Below, piece after piece: positions 1-8,085 of a DNA stretch of 33,014 nt. The DNA is from Rhodospirillum sp. (GTDB lineage: Bacteria; Pseudomonadota; Alphaproteobacteria; Rhodospirillales; Rhodospirillaceae), in assembly GCA_021741145.1 (NCBI GenBank), contig JAIOYK010000061.1:1-33014 (forward strand), read 5' to 3'. Numbering within the stretch: position 1 is the stretch's first letter; every line of letters starts with the position of its first letter. Both the position numbers and the translations under genes were made by a program. Below the pieces are notes generated by a model. That model saw only the letters and a program-made list of their open reading frames with translations. It ran no database searches and was not told the DNA's origin.

Positions 1-74
1 AACACCTTCGCCTTCTGCGCTTCCGTGAGGTGATCGATCTCGCATAGCCAGCGGTGAAAGCTCTTGTGGTCCAT
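1..74 (-). CDS. Transposase N-terminus, IS1595-like (partial)
   Basis: Read from an ATG at 74 toward the window edge, this gives 24 residues starting MDHKSFHRWLCEIDHLT and ending at EAQKAKV. The opening (basic, then FxRWLxxIDxLTxAQ) resembles the N-terminus of IS1595-family zinc-ribbon transposases as I remember them. Neither the zinc ribbon nor the DDE catalytic domain is inside the window, so the family call rests on a short stretch. The gene continues beyond base 1. I see no clear terminal inverted repeat between this start and the next gene. It suggests the window begins at an insertion-sequence boundary. Confidence 0.5.
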   Translation of the reverse strand, partial: MDHKSFHRWLCEIDHLTEAQKAKV

Positions 75-186
75 GGTGCCTAAACTCCTGCATTTCTCTC
101 ACTTTATAGCAATTCAATGCGATCTGCGAATAGAGCCTTAATTTTTGAGCTCTTTTATAAATTTTGAGCACGAAAAGGATCACAAA
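75..186 (+). promoter_or_regulatory. AT-rich leader with a direct repeat, probable promoter of the binding-protein gene
   Basis: This short AT-rich stretch separates a leftward transposase fragment from the rightward gene at 187. The octamer TTTTGAGC occurs at 143-150 and again at 162-169, 19 bp apart, close to two helical turns, which suits a dimeric regulator or a displaced copy of a binding site. An AAAAGGA ribosome-binding site at 173-179 sits well placed before the ATG at 187. No convincing -35/-10 pair stands out. Part of the stretch may be the end of the insertion sequence. Confidence 0.35.
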
Positions 187-1458
187 ATGAGCAATTCCTC
201 CTTTGCCCAGAGACTCGCTGTCACTGGTTCACTCCCCCGAATCGCGACGCGAAGCCGCGCACCGATTCGCATTGGCATTCTCACGCCCCTGTCTGGACCG
301 GAGGAAGCCTGGGGGCGCCCAGGCCTGGACGGATGCCAATTGTGGTCCGATTGGATCAATGAACATGGGGGGCTTCTGGTGGCTGGAGCGCGACGCCGGG
401 TCGAACTCATCGCCCGGGACAGTGGCATCGGTCCGGATGCCACCCTCGACGCCGCCCGGGACATGGTCGAGCGCTGGCAAGCACCGATTGTCCTGACCTT
501 GGGCGGCGACAGCTTCGCCCCCGCCCTCCCCTATCTGATGGACCAAAGGATCCTGGTCGCGACTCTTCTGCCGACGGACCTGTCCCCGGATACACCCTAT
601 CTGATCGCGCCTTCGGAGGTTCACCCCCTGTTCAATGTCACGGGGGTCTCCTGGCTGGCTCGAACCCATCCGGACGCGCGCAGGGTCGCTCTCTGCGGCC
701 AGACCGACAGCCTGGGCCTGCCCTCCATCGCCGTCTTTCGGGCGGCCTTCGACGCCGCCGGGATGGATCGGGTCAAGGAGGTCCAGTATGCGCCAAACAC
801 GACCGACGCGACGGGGATCGTCGCGGCGATGATGGCGGACCGCCCGGATGTGCTCTGCTGGTGTTCCTCGACCCCGCCCATGACCCATGCCCTGACGGAA
901 GCCGCCCATGCCCAGGGGTTCACGGGACGGATCATCGCCTGCACCGCGGACGATTATCCCCGCATGATCGCCCGGACCTCATCGGACTTCATGGAACGCT
1001 ACAGCTTCCAGTTTCCGGACTTCGACGACCCCATGCTGTCCGAGACGGTGTTCTTCTTCCACCAGCCCCAGACCTTTTTCGAGATCTACAATGGCCGTTT
1101 CCCTGGCGCCTGGAGCGCGGTGAGCTGGGAATACGCTTTCATGCCCGACCTTTGGCTCGGAGCCGTGGAACAGGCCAATTCCACCAAACCCGTCTCCGTC
1201 CTCGCGGCCATGAAACGGGCCCGGCAGATCCCCCATGCCTTCGGTCTGGCCCAATGGTGGGGACAGGAGATTTTCGGGATCGATAATGCCCTGGTGGGGG
1301 ATTGGCCCGTTGTGGGGATCCGGGACGGGCGGGCGCGGATTCTGGAATTTGGCTCGGTCCAGGATTGGTTGGAAGAGCACGGCTCCCTGCTGGCCCGCCA
1401 TCTGGAGGACCTGGGACAGCTCTGGCACCAGCGCCTTTTGCCCAGCCTTTGGCGGTAA
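187..1458 (+). CDS. Leu/Ile/Val- or amide-binding-like protein without a signal peptide
   Basis: This 423-residue protein belongs to the periplasmic-binding-protein type 1 fold used by branched-chain amino acid, urea and amide ABC transporters and by the cytoplasmic sensor AmiC. The match begins near residue 28 with IRIGILTPLSGPEEAWG, followed by an INEHGG segment and an ARDSGIGPDAT strand-turn typical of the family. The 27 residues before this are polar and arginine-rich with no hydrophobic core, so no Sec or lipoprotein signal is visible. Starting at the earlier TTG (145) adds only polar residues. I chose the ATG at 187 because AAAAGGA precedes it at good spacing. No permease or ATPase genes lie beside it. 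The gene converges on the GntR gene with a 6-base gap. It could be an orphan binding protein with a mis-set start, or a cytoplasmic ligand sensor for the neighbouring methylamine genes. Its ligand is unknown. Confidence 0.75.
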   Translation: MSNSSFAQRLAVTGSLPRIATRSRAPIRIGILTPLSGPEEAWGRPGLDGCQLWSDWINEHGGLLVAGARRRVELIARDSGIGPDATLDAARDMVERWQAPIVLTLGGDSFAPALPYLMDQRILVATLLPTDLSPDTPYLIAPSEVHPLFNVTGVSWLARTHPDARRVALCGQTDSLGLPSIAVFRAAFDAAGMDRVKEVQYAPNTTDATGIVAAMMADRPDVLCWCSSTPPMTHALTEAAHAQGFTGRIIACTADDYPRMIARTSSDFMERYSFQFPDFDDPMLSETVFFFHQPQTFFEIYNGRFPGAWSAVSWEYAFMPDLWLGAVEQANSTKPVSVLAAMKRARQIPHAFGLAQWWGQEIFGIDNALVGDWPVVGIRDGRARILEFGSVQDWLEEHGSLLARHLEDLGQLWHQRLLPSLWR

Positions 1459-1464
1459 CCCGCC

Positions 1465-2190
1465 TCACTCCTCCTGCAACAGGAGCTTCTGATCCTCGAT
1501 CAGAGTGAGCTTCATGAACTCGGTCGCCTGCTCGATATCCCGCGCGGCGATGGCGTTGAACAGGGCGTTGTACCCCCGCTGGTAGGAGGCGATACGGTTT
1601 GGCGTCAGATGACGGCGATACATGGCCGCCCGAAAGGACTGGTGGCGGACATCAAGCACCAGATTGTAACAGGCGACCAAAAGGGGATTCCCCGTCCCCT
1701 GGGCAATCTGTCGGTGAAACTCCTCCTCCAGCCGGGCGAAGGCACTGGCATCGGTTTGGACCGTTTCCATCCGCGACAGCGTTTCCCCCAGGGCCTCGAT
1801 CGCCCGAGGGGACATGTTGATCACGGCCAGCCTCGCCATCTCCGGTTCCAGAATGCCGCGAACGACCTGCAACTGAAGGGGACCGGTCTCGGCGGCCACC
1901 GGCGCGCCGGATTCCGTGGTGCCATTGGGGTCATAGGTGACAAAGGACCCGGACCCGGCCCGACGCAGGATCATGCCCCGCTCCTCGAGTTGATCCAGGG
2001 CTTCGCGCAGGGTATTCCGGGCCACGCCCAAATCCTGCGCGAGTTGGCGCTCCGAAGGGAGACGTTCATCGACCCCGTACTCCTGGGAGACGATCCGCCG
2101 GATCAAGGTATCAATCACATATTGAACCGTCGAACCGACGATGGGCTCGGCCGGGGTCGCGGTCGAGGGACGTCCGAAAAATACGGGCAC
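1465..2190 (-). CDS. GntR-family transcriptional regulator, FadR/FCD subfamily
   Basis: A 241-residue regulator. Residues about 18-85 form a GntR winged helix with the typical DERLPSERQLAQDLGVARNT and LEERGMILRR segments, and the rest is an all-helical FCD ligand domain. Many FCD proteins bind metal through an Asp and three His. Here the EEEFHRQ segment keeps one His, but the positions I align with the last two are Tyr (in YQRGYNALFNAI) and a non-His residue (in FMKLTLIED), so the metal site looks lost. The start is a GTG at 2190 preceded by AAAGGA seven bases upstream. It lies downstream of purU on the same strand across a 147-base gap and probably controls the C1/methylamine genes or the convergent binding-protein gene. 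That role is inferred from position only. Confidence 0.85.
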   Translation of the reverse strand: MPVFFGRPSTATPAEPIVGSTVQYVIDTLIRRIVSQEYGVDERLPSERQLAQDLGVARNTLREALDQLEERGMILRRAGSGSFVTYDPNGTTESGAPVAAETGPLQLQVVRGILEPEMARLAVINMSPRAIEALGETLSRMETVQTDASAFARLEEEFHRQIAQGTGNPLLVACYNLVLDVRHQSFRAAMYRRHLTPNRIASYQRGYNALFNAIAARDIEQATEFMKLTLIEDQKLLLQEE

Positions 2191-2215
2191 GTTGCATTCC
2201 TTTGATCACACCCGG

Positions 2216-2229
2216 TTTGGGCGACCAAA
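2216..2229. promoter_or_regulatory. Palindrome TTTGG-N4-CCAAA, candidate GntR operator
   Basis: A perfect inverted repeat with 5-base arms and a 4-base centre, 26 bases upstream of the GTG start of the GntR regulator. FadR-type regulators often bind short palindromes of the TGGTnnnACCA kind near their own promoter, so autoregulation is plausible. The match is not exact and no other copy was found in the window. Confidence 0.35.
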
Positions 2230-2272
2230 GCATAGCCTGTGTCCCCTCCGGAAATCCAGTTGGGAATGGCCC

Positions 2273-2298
2273 GGGGAATCGGGTGACGGCGATTCCCC
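2273..2298 (-). other. Stem-loop downstream of purU
   Basis: Perfect 8-base arms (GGGGAATC / GATTCCCC) around a 10-base loop, 40 bases past the purU stop in the direction of transcription. No run of T follows on the minus strand, so it is not a classical intrinsic terminator. It could protect the 3' end of the upstream message or separate purU from the regulator gene. Confidence 0.4.
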
Positions 2299-2337
2299 AG
2301 GGCATGCATAGGCCCCTCGAACGCCGAGACCCCGCGA

Positions 2338-3222
2338 TCAGCCCATGCGCTCGGAGGCATGGGAGCCCGGCGAGGCAGGGAAGACCACGGTCTTGTTGCC
2401 GTTCAGAAAGACCCGGTGGTGGATATGGGCATGGATGGCCCGGGCCAGCACTTGGCTTTCCACGTCCCGGCCCAGGGATACGTAGTCATCGGGGCTTTGG
2501 GCATGGGTGACGCGGATGGTGTCCTGCTCGATGATCGGCCCCTCGTCCAAATCCGCGGTCACGTAATGGGAGGTGGCGCCGATCAGCTTCACCCCGCGCT
2601 CGAAGGCCTGCTTGTAGGGGTTGGCCCCCTTGAAGGACGGCAGGAAGGAATGGTGGATGTTGATGATCCGACCGGACATTTTCTTGCACATCGCATCGGA
2701 CAAAACCTGCATGTAACGGGCCAGAACGATCAGTTCGGCCCCGGAGTCCTCGACCACGCGCATCTGGGCGGCCTCGGCCTCCGGCTTGTTCTCCTTGGTC
2801 ACCTTGATGCAATGGAAGGGGATGTCGTGGTTCACGACGACCTTCTGGTAGTCCATGTGGTTGGAGATCACCGCCACGATATCGATGGGCAAGGCGCCAA
2901 TCCGCCAGCGGTACAGCAGGTCATTGAGGCAATGGCCAAAGCGGGAAACCATGATGACGACCTTCATCTTCTCGGCCTCGTCATGGAACTTGGCCACCAT
3001 GGTGAAGGCCTTGGCCGTTCCCTCGAAATCCTTCGACAGCGAGGACAAATCCTTGCCTTCCTCGGAGACGAAGCTCACCCGCATGAAGAATCCGCCGGTT
3101 TGGACATCGTCAAACTGGGAACTATCAGTGATGTTGCAGCCATTTTGCGCGAGATAACCGGCGATGGCGGCGACCACTCCGCGGGTGGAGGTACAGGTGA
3201 CGGTCAGGCAATACTTGCTCAT
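2338..3222 (-). CDS. purU: Formyltetrahydrofolate deformylase
   Basis: PurU hydrolyses 10-formyl-THF to formate and free THF. The 294-residue product is close to the usual length of about 280-290. An N-terminal ACT domain (residues about 1-80) is followed by a formyltransferase-fold domain. The catalytic Asn-His pair is in RIINIHHSFLPSFKGA (N188, H190) and the partner Asp in DLDEGPI (D226). I took the ATG at 3222, preceded by GGAGAG, rather than a TTG four codons upstream. It lies 131 bases after folD on the same strand. In methylamine islands PurU regenerates THF and exports the methyl carbon as formate, which fits its position behind mgd and folD. No formate dehydrogenase lies in the window. 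Confidence 0.95.
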   Translation of the reverse strand: MSKYCLTVTCTSTRGVVAAIAGYLAQNGCNITDSSQFDDVQTGGFFMRVSFVSEEGKDLSSLSKDFEGTAKAFTMVAKFHDEAEKMKVVIMVSRFGHCLNDLLYRWRIGALPIDIVAVISNHMDYQKVVVNHDIPFHCIKVTKENKPEAEAAQMRVVEDSGAELIVLARYMQVLSDAMCKKMSGRIINIHHSFLPSFKGANPYKQAFERGVKLIGATSHYVTADLDEGPIIEQDTIRVTHAQSPDDYVSLGRDVESQVLARAIHAHIHHRVFLNGNKTVVFPASPGSHASERMG

Positions 3223-3353
3223 GGGACTCTCCAATCATGGGACGGCGACGCAAGGCGGACCTCTCCCGGTCCCGGCTCCCTGGCGCCGAAAGTCTGGATC
3301 TCACAAAGGATGGATCGGTGGAACCGATGGACGCCCGTCAGGCGGTCGTATGG

Positions 3354-4241
3354 TCAGGCGGTCAGGCCCTCCGGTTCCGGCAGACCGGTCGCCCGATGGC
3401 AAGCGGTCACGGTATTGGCGAGCAGACAGGCGATGGTCATGGGGCCGACGCCGCCGGGAACGGGTGTGATCGCACCCGCGACAGCCAGGGCGCTTTCGAA
3501 ATGCACGTCGCCGACCAACATCCTCTTGCCGTCCCGCTCGATCCGATTGATGCCCACGTCGATGACCGTCGCGCCGGGCTTTACAAAATCACCCGTCACC
3601 ATTTCCGGCCTGCCCACGGCGGCGACCAGGATATCGGCCCGGCGGCAGACCTCCGGCAGGTCCTTGGTGCGGCTATGGGCGATGGTCACCGTGCAACTCT
3701 CCCCCAGAAGCAACTGAGCCATGGGCTTGCCAACGATGTTCGACCGACCAACGACCACCGCGTTCAACCCGGACAGGGAGCCCAGGTGGTCCCGCGCCAT
3801 CATCAGGCAACCCAGGGGGGTGCAGGGAACCATGGCCTTCTGCCCCGTGCCGAGCAAACCGACGTTGGAGATGTGGAAGCCATCCACGTCCTTGGCGGGG
3901 TCGATGGCGTTGATCACCAGATCGGCGTTCATATGCCCCGGCAGGGGAAGCTGCACCAGAATCCCATGGACGGCGGGATCGGCGTTCAAGCGCCCGATCA
4001 GGGCGAGCAAATCCGCCTCCGGAGTCTCCACGGGCAGCTTGTGCTCATAACTGTTCATGCCGACCTCGACGGTCTGCTTGCCCTTGTTGCGCACATAGAC
4101 CTGGGAGGCCGGATCCTCGCCCACCAGGACGACGGCCAGACCTGGGATGACCCCTCGTTCCTTCAGACCCGCCACATAACCCGCCACCTGACCGCGTACC
4201 TTCGCCGCGAACGCTTTCCCGTCGATGATCGTGGCCGTCAT
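3354..4241 (-). CDS. folD: Bifunctional methylene-THF dehydrogenase / methenyl-THF cyclohydrolase
   Basis: FolD oxidises 5,10-methylene-THF to methenyl-THF with NADP and hydrolyses it to 10-formyl-THF. The 295-residue protein shows the catalytic Tyr49 and Lys53 in [17 protein letters not shown], the folate-site [11 protein letters not shown] loop, the KDVDGFH signature, and the Rossmann segment [17 protein letters not shown]. The ATG at 4241 has AAGGAG seven bases before it. It follows mgdD by 46 bases and precedes purU by 131, so the three probably form one message. Here it links the C1 unit released by N-methylglutamate dehydrogenase to PurU, though it may also serve general folate metabolism. 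The purU-folD gap carries a small hairpin (ATCGGT-GGA-ACCGAT, 3314-3328). Confidence 0.95.
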   Translation of the reverse strand: MTATIIDGKAFAAKVRGQVAGYVAGLKERGVIPGLAVVLVGEDPASQVYVRNKGKQTVEVGMNSYEHKLPVETPEADLLALIGRLNADPAVHGILVQLPLPGHMNADLVINAIDPAKDVDGFHISNVGLLGTGQKAMVPCTPLGCLMMARDHLGSLSGLNAVVVGRSNIVGKPMAQLLLGESCTVTIAHSRTKDLPEVCRRADILVAAVGRPEMVTGDFVKPGATVIDVGINRIERDGKRMLVGDVHFESALAVAGAITPVPGGVGPMTIACLLANTVTACHRATGLPEPEGLTA

Positions 4242-4287
4242 AATCGTTCTCCTTATTGGATGGCGCGCGGAAAGGCGGGCAGTGCCT

Positions 4288-4863
4288 CTAGGCGGCGAGC
4301 TGAAGCCGCGACGCGGCTTGGGTCAATGTGTGCCAAAGGGAATTGGCCAGGGTCCGCATACCGAGAATGGCCAGGCGATCCTCGGCGCGGCGAATGATAT
4401 AGCAGCTCATGTGCTCGATGGCGGTCCGTGTGGCGTGGCCCGGCCGAAAGAGCGCCGCATCCAGGTTGGCCAGCTTCTCCAACAGGCCCACCAGGGGCCC
4501 CTCCCCTTGGGAGGAGGTGATCTCGAAGGCCACCCAAGCATCGGTCTGCTCGGTGACCGAGCAATCGGGGGCGGCGGTTTTTACCAGGGCCGCGAAATCC
4601 CCTCCCGCGGCCTCCTCGGCCTCGATCATCCATTGGCCGGGGCCGGTCCAAAAGGCCGCCACGCCCTCCAACCCGACCCAACCGCCCGGGTCGGGCAGAG
4701 TCAGCCCCAAGGGTATGGGTCGCCCGGATCCAACGATCGTATCCCGCCGCAAGGCCAGCGAGGCCAGGGCAAGTTCGGCGTTTTCCGTCAGGGTCAGGGC
4801 GCCGAGAGTCAGGCGGACGGGGTCCGCGCCGCCCAAGGCGGTCATGGGTTTCAGGTCAGACAC
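4288..4863 (-). CDS. mgdD: N-methylglutamate dehydrogenase gamma-like subunit (SoxG family)
   Basis: A 191-residue homologue of the sarcosine oxidase gamma subunit, the smaller GcvT-like partner that packs against the alpha subunit. It opens [15 protein letters not shown] and carries the family's [17 protein letters not shown] segment. It also has the C-terminal [20 protein letters not shown], where SoxG proteins end a ferredoxin-like fold. The open frame extends further upstream, but those residues are Arg/Pro-rich and lie in the 3' end of mgdC. I chose the GTG at 4863, which overlaps the mgdC stop by 8 bases, as expected for coupled translation. It is the last of the four mgd subunits and is followed by folD. 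SoxG members diverge strongly, so the identity rests mainly on gene order. Confidence 0.85.
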   Translation of the reverse strand: MSDLKPMTALGGADPVRLTLGALTLTENAELALASLALRRDTIVGSGRPIPLGLTLPDPGGWVGLEGVAAFWTGPGQWMIEAEEAAGGDFAALVKTAAPDCSVTEQTDAWVAFEITSSQGEGPLVGLLEKLANLDAALFRPGHATRTAIEHMSCYIIRRAEDRLAILGMRTLANSLWHTLTQAASRLQLAA

Positions 4864-7789
4864 GAAGCCGTCCTCCTTCTGGATCGACGAAATGGGGGGA
4901 TACAACGCGGAGGCGGATCGCCTGGCCCTCCAGCGGGTTGGCCGCGATGACGACCTCACCCTGGCGGGCCTCGCCCTCGGTCAGAAAGCCCAGGCCGATG
5001 GCCGAGCCCACATGGGGGGAATAACAGGCCGAGGTGATCCAGCCCTGGTCCGTTCCGGTGTTGTGAACGGCCCCCTCGGTGAACAGGTGGGAGCCCGCGA
5101 CCACCGGATCGGTCGCCGCGACGGGAACCAGCCCCACAAGGCGCCGGGAGTCGGCGGCCATGCCCTCCCGCCGCGATTGGACCGCGCCGATGGAGTCCTT
5201 CTTGACGCTGACCATGCGGCCCATGCCCAGCATTTGGGCCGTGGTCTGGCCGTTGAGCTCGTTGCCCGCGGCGTGGCCCTTCTCGATGCGCAGCACACCC
5301 AGTGCCTCGGTGCCATAGGGCGTGGCCCCCAGGTCGGCGCCGAGGCTCACCAAACGCCCCATCAGCGCCGCTCCGTAGCGGGCGGGCACGGCAATCTCAT
5401 AGGCCAGTTCACCGGAGAAGGAGATGCGGAACAGGCGCGCCCGCAGCCCTCCGGCGATGGTCAGTTCCCCACAGGCCATGAAGGGGAAGGCCGCGTTGGA
5501 CAGGTCAAACCCGTCGACGATCCGCTCCAGCAGCACCCGGGCCTGCGGCCCCGCCACGGACAACTGGGCCCAGGCGTCGGTGGTCGAGATGAGCTGGACA
5601 TCCAACTCCGGCCAAAGGCCCTGGCGGCAGAACTCCATGTGGCGATAGATCGGCCCGGCCTGGGCGGTGGTCGTAGTGACCACATACTGGTCCTCGGCCA
5701 GACGGGCACAGGTGCCATCGTCCCAGGCTTGACCGTCCTCGCGCAGCATCAGGCCATAGCGGACCATGCCCACTTTCAGGGATGCCATGGCGTTGCAATA
5801 GATCCGGTTGAGGAAGGCCCCGGCGTCCTTGCCCTGCACGTCGATTTTCCCGAGTGTGGTGACATCGCAGATGCCCACGCCCGCACGGGTGGCCAGAACC
5901 TCCCGGTCCACCGTCTCGCGCCAGGTCTTCTCCCCCGGACGGGGGAAATACTGGGCGCGCATCCATTGCCCGACCTCGACGAAGACGGCGCCCCGACCTT
6001 CGGCCCAGACGTGGGTCGGGGTCAGGCGGCGGGGGCGGAAATGGGTCCCCGTATTGCCCCCCCCCAAAGCTGAGAGCGATACCGGCGTATAGGGCGGGCG
6101 GAAAATGGTCGTCCCGGTTTCGGGAATGGTCTTGCCGGTCAGCTCCGCCATCACCGCGAGCGCGGTGACATTGGCCGTCTTGCCCTGGTCCGTGGCCATG
6201 CCCAGTGTGGTCCACCGCTTCAGGTGTTCAACGGGCCGCATGTTCTCTTGGTGGGCCAAGGCAATATCCTTGACCGTGACGTCGTTCTGAAAGTCCACCC
6301 AGGCCCGCGCCTTCCCCGGCACATGCCACAGGGGTTTCAGGCCCAAGGGCCGGTCCTCGGCTTCGGGCAGGTTGGGCGGGCTGGCCTTGATCCCCAAGGC
6401 ATCCAGGGCTTTGACCGCGGCCCGGGCGCCGGACATCAGCGCGGCGTGAGTGGAGCCCTCGCCCACCGCGGCACCGGCTGGGATCAGGCCCGGCGGCCCC
6501 TCTTCGCCGGGTAGGAAGGTCTGTTGGGCCTCGTCCCAAACCGGGCGTCCCCGGTGGTGGGAGGCGAGGTGCACATTGGGGTTCCAGCCCCCCGACACGC
6601 CAAGCGCCCCACAGGGGATCCACTGGTCTCGCCCATGTTGGGCGACCCGGATCGCTTTCAGCCCCAAGCGCCCCCTCGACCCGGTCACCAGGGCACCCGC
6701 CAGCAGGGGATAGTCCCCCAGGACCTTGGCCTCGGCACGGGAGTCGACCACCGCGGCGACCTCGACTCCCTTGGCCCGCAGGTCGAGGGCGGTGCGGTGC
6801 CCATCGTCGTTGTTGGTGAAGATCGCCACCCGCTCCGCCGGGCGGACCGCCCAACGGTTGGCATAGGCGCGCAGGGCACCGGACAGCATGATCCCCGGAC
6901 GGTCGTTGTTGGCGAAGGGGATATGCCGCTCCGTCGCGCCCGCGGCCAGGACGGCCCGCTTGGCGGTGATCCGCCAGAGGGTTTGCCGCACCCCCTCGCC
7001 GGGGGTCGACAGGTGGTCGGCCACCCGCTCCAGGGCGGCGAAAATCCCGTGGTCATAGGCGCCCCAGACCGTGGTCCGGCGCATGACCCGCAGGTTCGGC
7101 AGGCTGGCGAACTCGGCCTCCAGCCCCGCGATCCACGCGTCCACGGATTGGTCCGTGAAGGGTCCGCTTTCGGCCAGCAGCCGCCCGCCCAGGCGGAAAT
7201 CCTCGTCGGCGAGGATCACCCGCGCCCCGCTCCGGGCCGCCGTCAAGGCCGCGCTCAACCCCGCCGCGCCGCCACCGATCACCAACAGGTCACAGTGAAG
7301 GAAACCCTTATCGTAGGCGTCCGGATCGGGAAGCATGGAGAGGCTCCCCAGCCCCGCGGCGCGGCGGATGGCGGGTTCGTAAACCTTCTCCCAGAAGGCC
7401 TTGGGCCACATGAAGGTCTTGTAGTAGAAGCCCGCCGCGAAGAAGGGCGCGAACAGGTCGTTCACCGCCAGGGCATCGAACGACAGGGAGGGCCAACGGT
7501 TCTGGCTCTTGGCCTCCAGACCGTCGAACAGCTCCACCACGGTGGCCCGGGTATTGGGTTCCCGCCGGGCGCCAGTGCGCAGTTCCACCAGGGCATTGGG
7601 TTCCTCGGACCCGGCGGACAGAACGCCCCGGGGCCGGTGGTACTTGAAGCTCCGCCCCATCAGGCGGACGCCATTGGCCAGCAGGGCCGAGGCCAGGGTA
7701 TCCCCCGGGTGGCCCTGGTAGGCTTGGCCATCGAAGGTAAAGGACAGGGTCCGCGAGCGGTCGATCACCCCACCGGATAAACGGGTCAT
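4856..7789 (-). CDS. mgdC: N-methylglutamate dehydrogenase large subunit (SoxA family)
   Basis: A 977-residue homologue of sarcosine oxidase alpha. Order of domains: an N-terminal cysteine-free ferredoxin-like fold (about 15-100, with GRSFKYHRPRGV), a dinucleotide-binding oxidoreductase domain starting at IGGGAAGLSAALTAARSG (G172-G177), a second nucleotide-binding segment around AAGATERHIPFANNDRPG, and a C-terminal GcvT-type folate domain from about residue 600. In this family the alpha subunit binds the nicotinamide cofactor, and the C-terminal domain condenses the released C1 unit with THF to methylene-THF. The ATG at 7789 overlaps the mgdB stop by 4 bases. The neighbouring gmaS and mgsABC genes decide for N-methylglutamate over sarcosine as substrate. 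Sequence alone would not separate the two. Confidence 0.92.
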   Translation of the reverse strand: MTRLSGGVIDRSRTLSFTFDGQAYQGHPGDTLASALLANGVRLMGRSFKYHRPRGVLSAGSEEPNALVELRTGARREPNTRATVVELFDGLEAKSQNRWPSLSFDALAVNDLFAPFFAAGFYYKTFMWPKAFWEKVYEPAIRRAAGLGSLSMLPDPDAYDKGFLHCDLLVIGGGAAGLSAALTAARSGARVILADEDFRLGGRLLAESGPFTDQSVDAWIAGLEAEFASLPNLRVMRRTTVWGAYDHGIFAALERVADHLSTPGEGVRQTLWRITAKRAVLAAGATERHIPFANNDRPGIMLSGALRAYANRWAVRPAERVAIFTNNDDGHRTALDLRAKGVEVAAVVDSRAEAKVLGDYPLLAGALVTGSRGRLGLKAIRVAQHGRDQWIPCGALGVSGGWNPNVHLASHHRGRPVWDEAQQTFLPGEEGPPGLIPAGAAVGEGSTHAALMSGARAAVKALDALGIKASPPNLPEAEDRPLGLKPLWHVPGKARAWVDFQNDVTVKDIALAHQENMRPVEHLKRWTTLGMATDQGKTANVTALAVMAELTGKTIPETGTTIFRPPYTPVSLSALGGGNTGTHFRPRRLTPTHVWAEGRGAVFVEVGQWMRAQYFPRPGEKTWRETVDREVLATRAGVGICDVTTLGKIDVQGKDAGAFLNRIYCNAMASLKVGMVRYGLMLREDGQAWDDGTCARLAEDQYVVTTTTAQAGPIYRHMEFCRQGLWPELDVQLISTTDAWAQLSVAGPQARVLLERIVDGFDLSNAAFPFMACGELTIAGGLRARLFRISFSGELAYEIAVPARYGAALMGRLVSLGADLGATPYGTEALGVLRIEKGHAAGNELNGQTTAQMLGMGRMVSVKKDSIGAVQSRREGMAADSRRLVGLVPVAATDPVVAGSHLFTEGAVHNTGTDQGWITSACYSPHVGSAIGLGFLTEGEARQGEVVIAANPLEGQAIRLRVVSPHFVDPEGGRLRV

Positions 7790-8076
7790 TTCCCGGCCTC
7801 CTTCCGCGCCAAGACCACATCCCGGGCCAGCTCGGCCTTCAGGATCTCGTGGGTCAGGGTATCGCGGGTGACCACCAGCCAGGACCGGTCCCCCTGCTCA
7901 TGGAACCACAGTTCGCGTTGAACGCCCGCGATGTTGTCCCGAAGGTAGACATAGTCGTGGAAGGCCGCCGGGGCGTCTGGTCCCAGGCCATCGGGGCGCT
8001 CCAACAGGCGGGCGTCTCCCAGGTAGGTGAACTCCCCCGCGTCGCGGGGGCCAAGCAGGGGATGTGGGATCAGCAT
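7786..8076 (-). CDS. mgdB: N-methylglutamate dehydrogenase delta-like subunit lacking the SoxD zinc cysteines
   Basis: A 96-residue homologue of sarcosine oxidase delta, recognised by FHDYVYLRDN, RELWFHEQGDRSWLVVTRD and THEIL, and by lying between the beta and alpha genes. Structurally known SoxD proteins bind zinc through Cys6, Cys9, His59 and Cys63. The same numbering here gives Pro6, Gly9, His59 and Asp63, and the protein has no cysteine at all. The zinc site is therefore absent or rebuilt from other ligands (His5, Asp63). The start ATG at 8076 is 9 bases after the mgdA stop, and the stop overlaps mgdC (ATGA). Confidence 0.9.
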   Translation of the reverse strand: MLIPHPLLGPRDAGEFTYLGDARLLERPDGLGPDAPAAFHDYVYLRDNIAGVQRELWFHEQGDRSWLVVTRDTLTHEILKAELARDVVLARKEAGK

Positions 8077-8085
8077 GATGGTCTC

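Noticed and set aside
2359-3717. 452-codon plus-strand frame opposite purU and folD
   Set aside because: It mirrors two well-recognised minus-strand enzymes, crosses the gap between them, and its Gly/His/Asp-rich sequence matches no family. Long antisense frames are expected in GC-rich DNA.
4409-6073. 554-codon plus-strand frame opposite mgdD and mgdC
   Set aside because: Shadow of conserved minus-strand genes; low-complexity composition and no motif.
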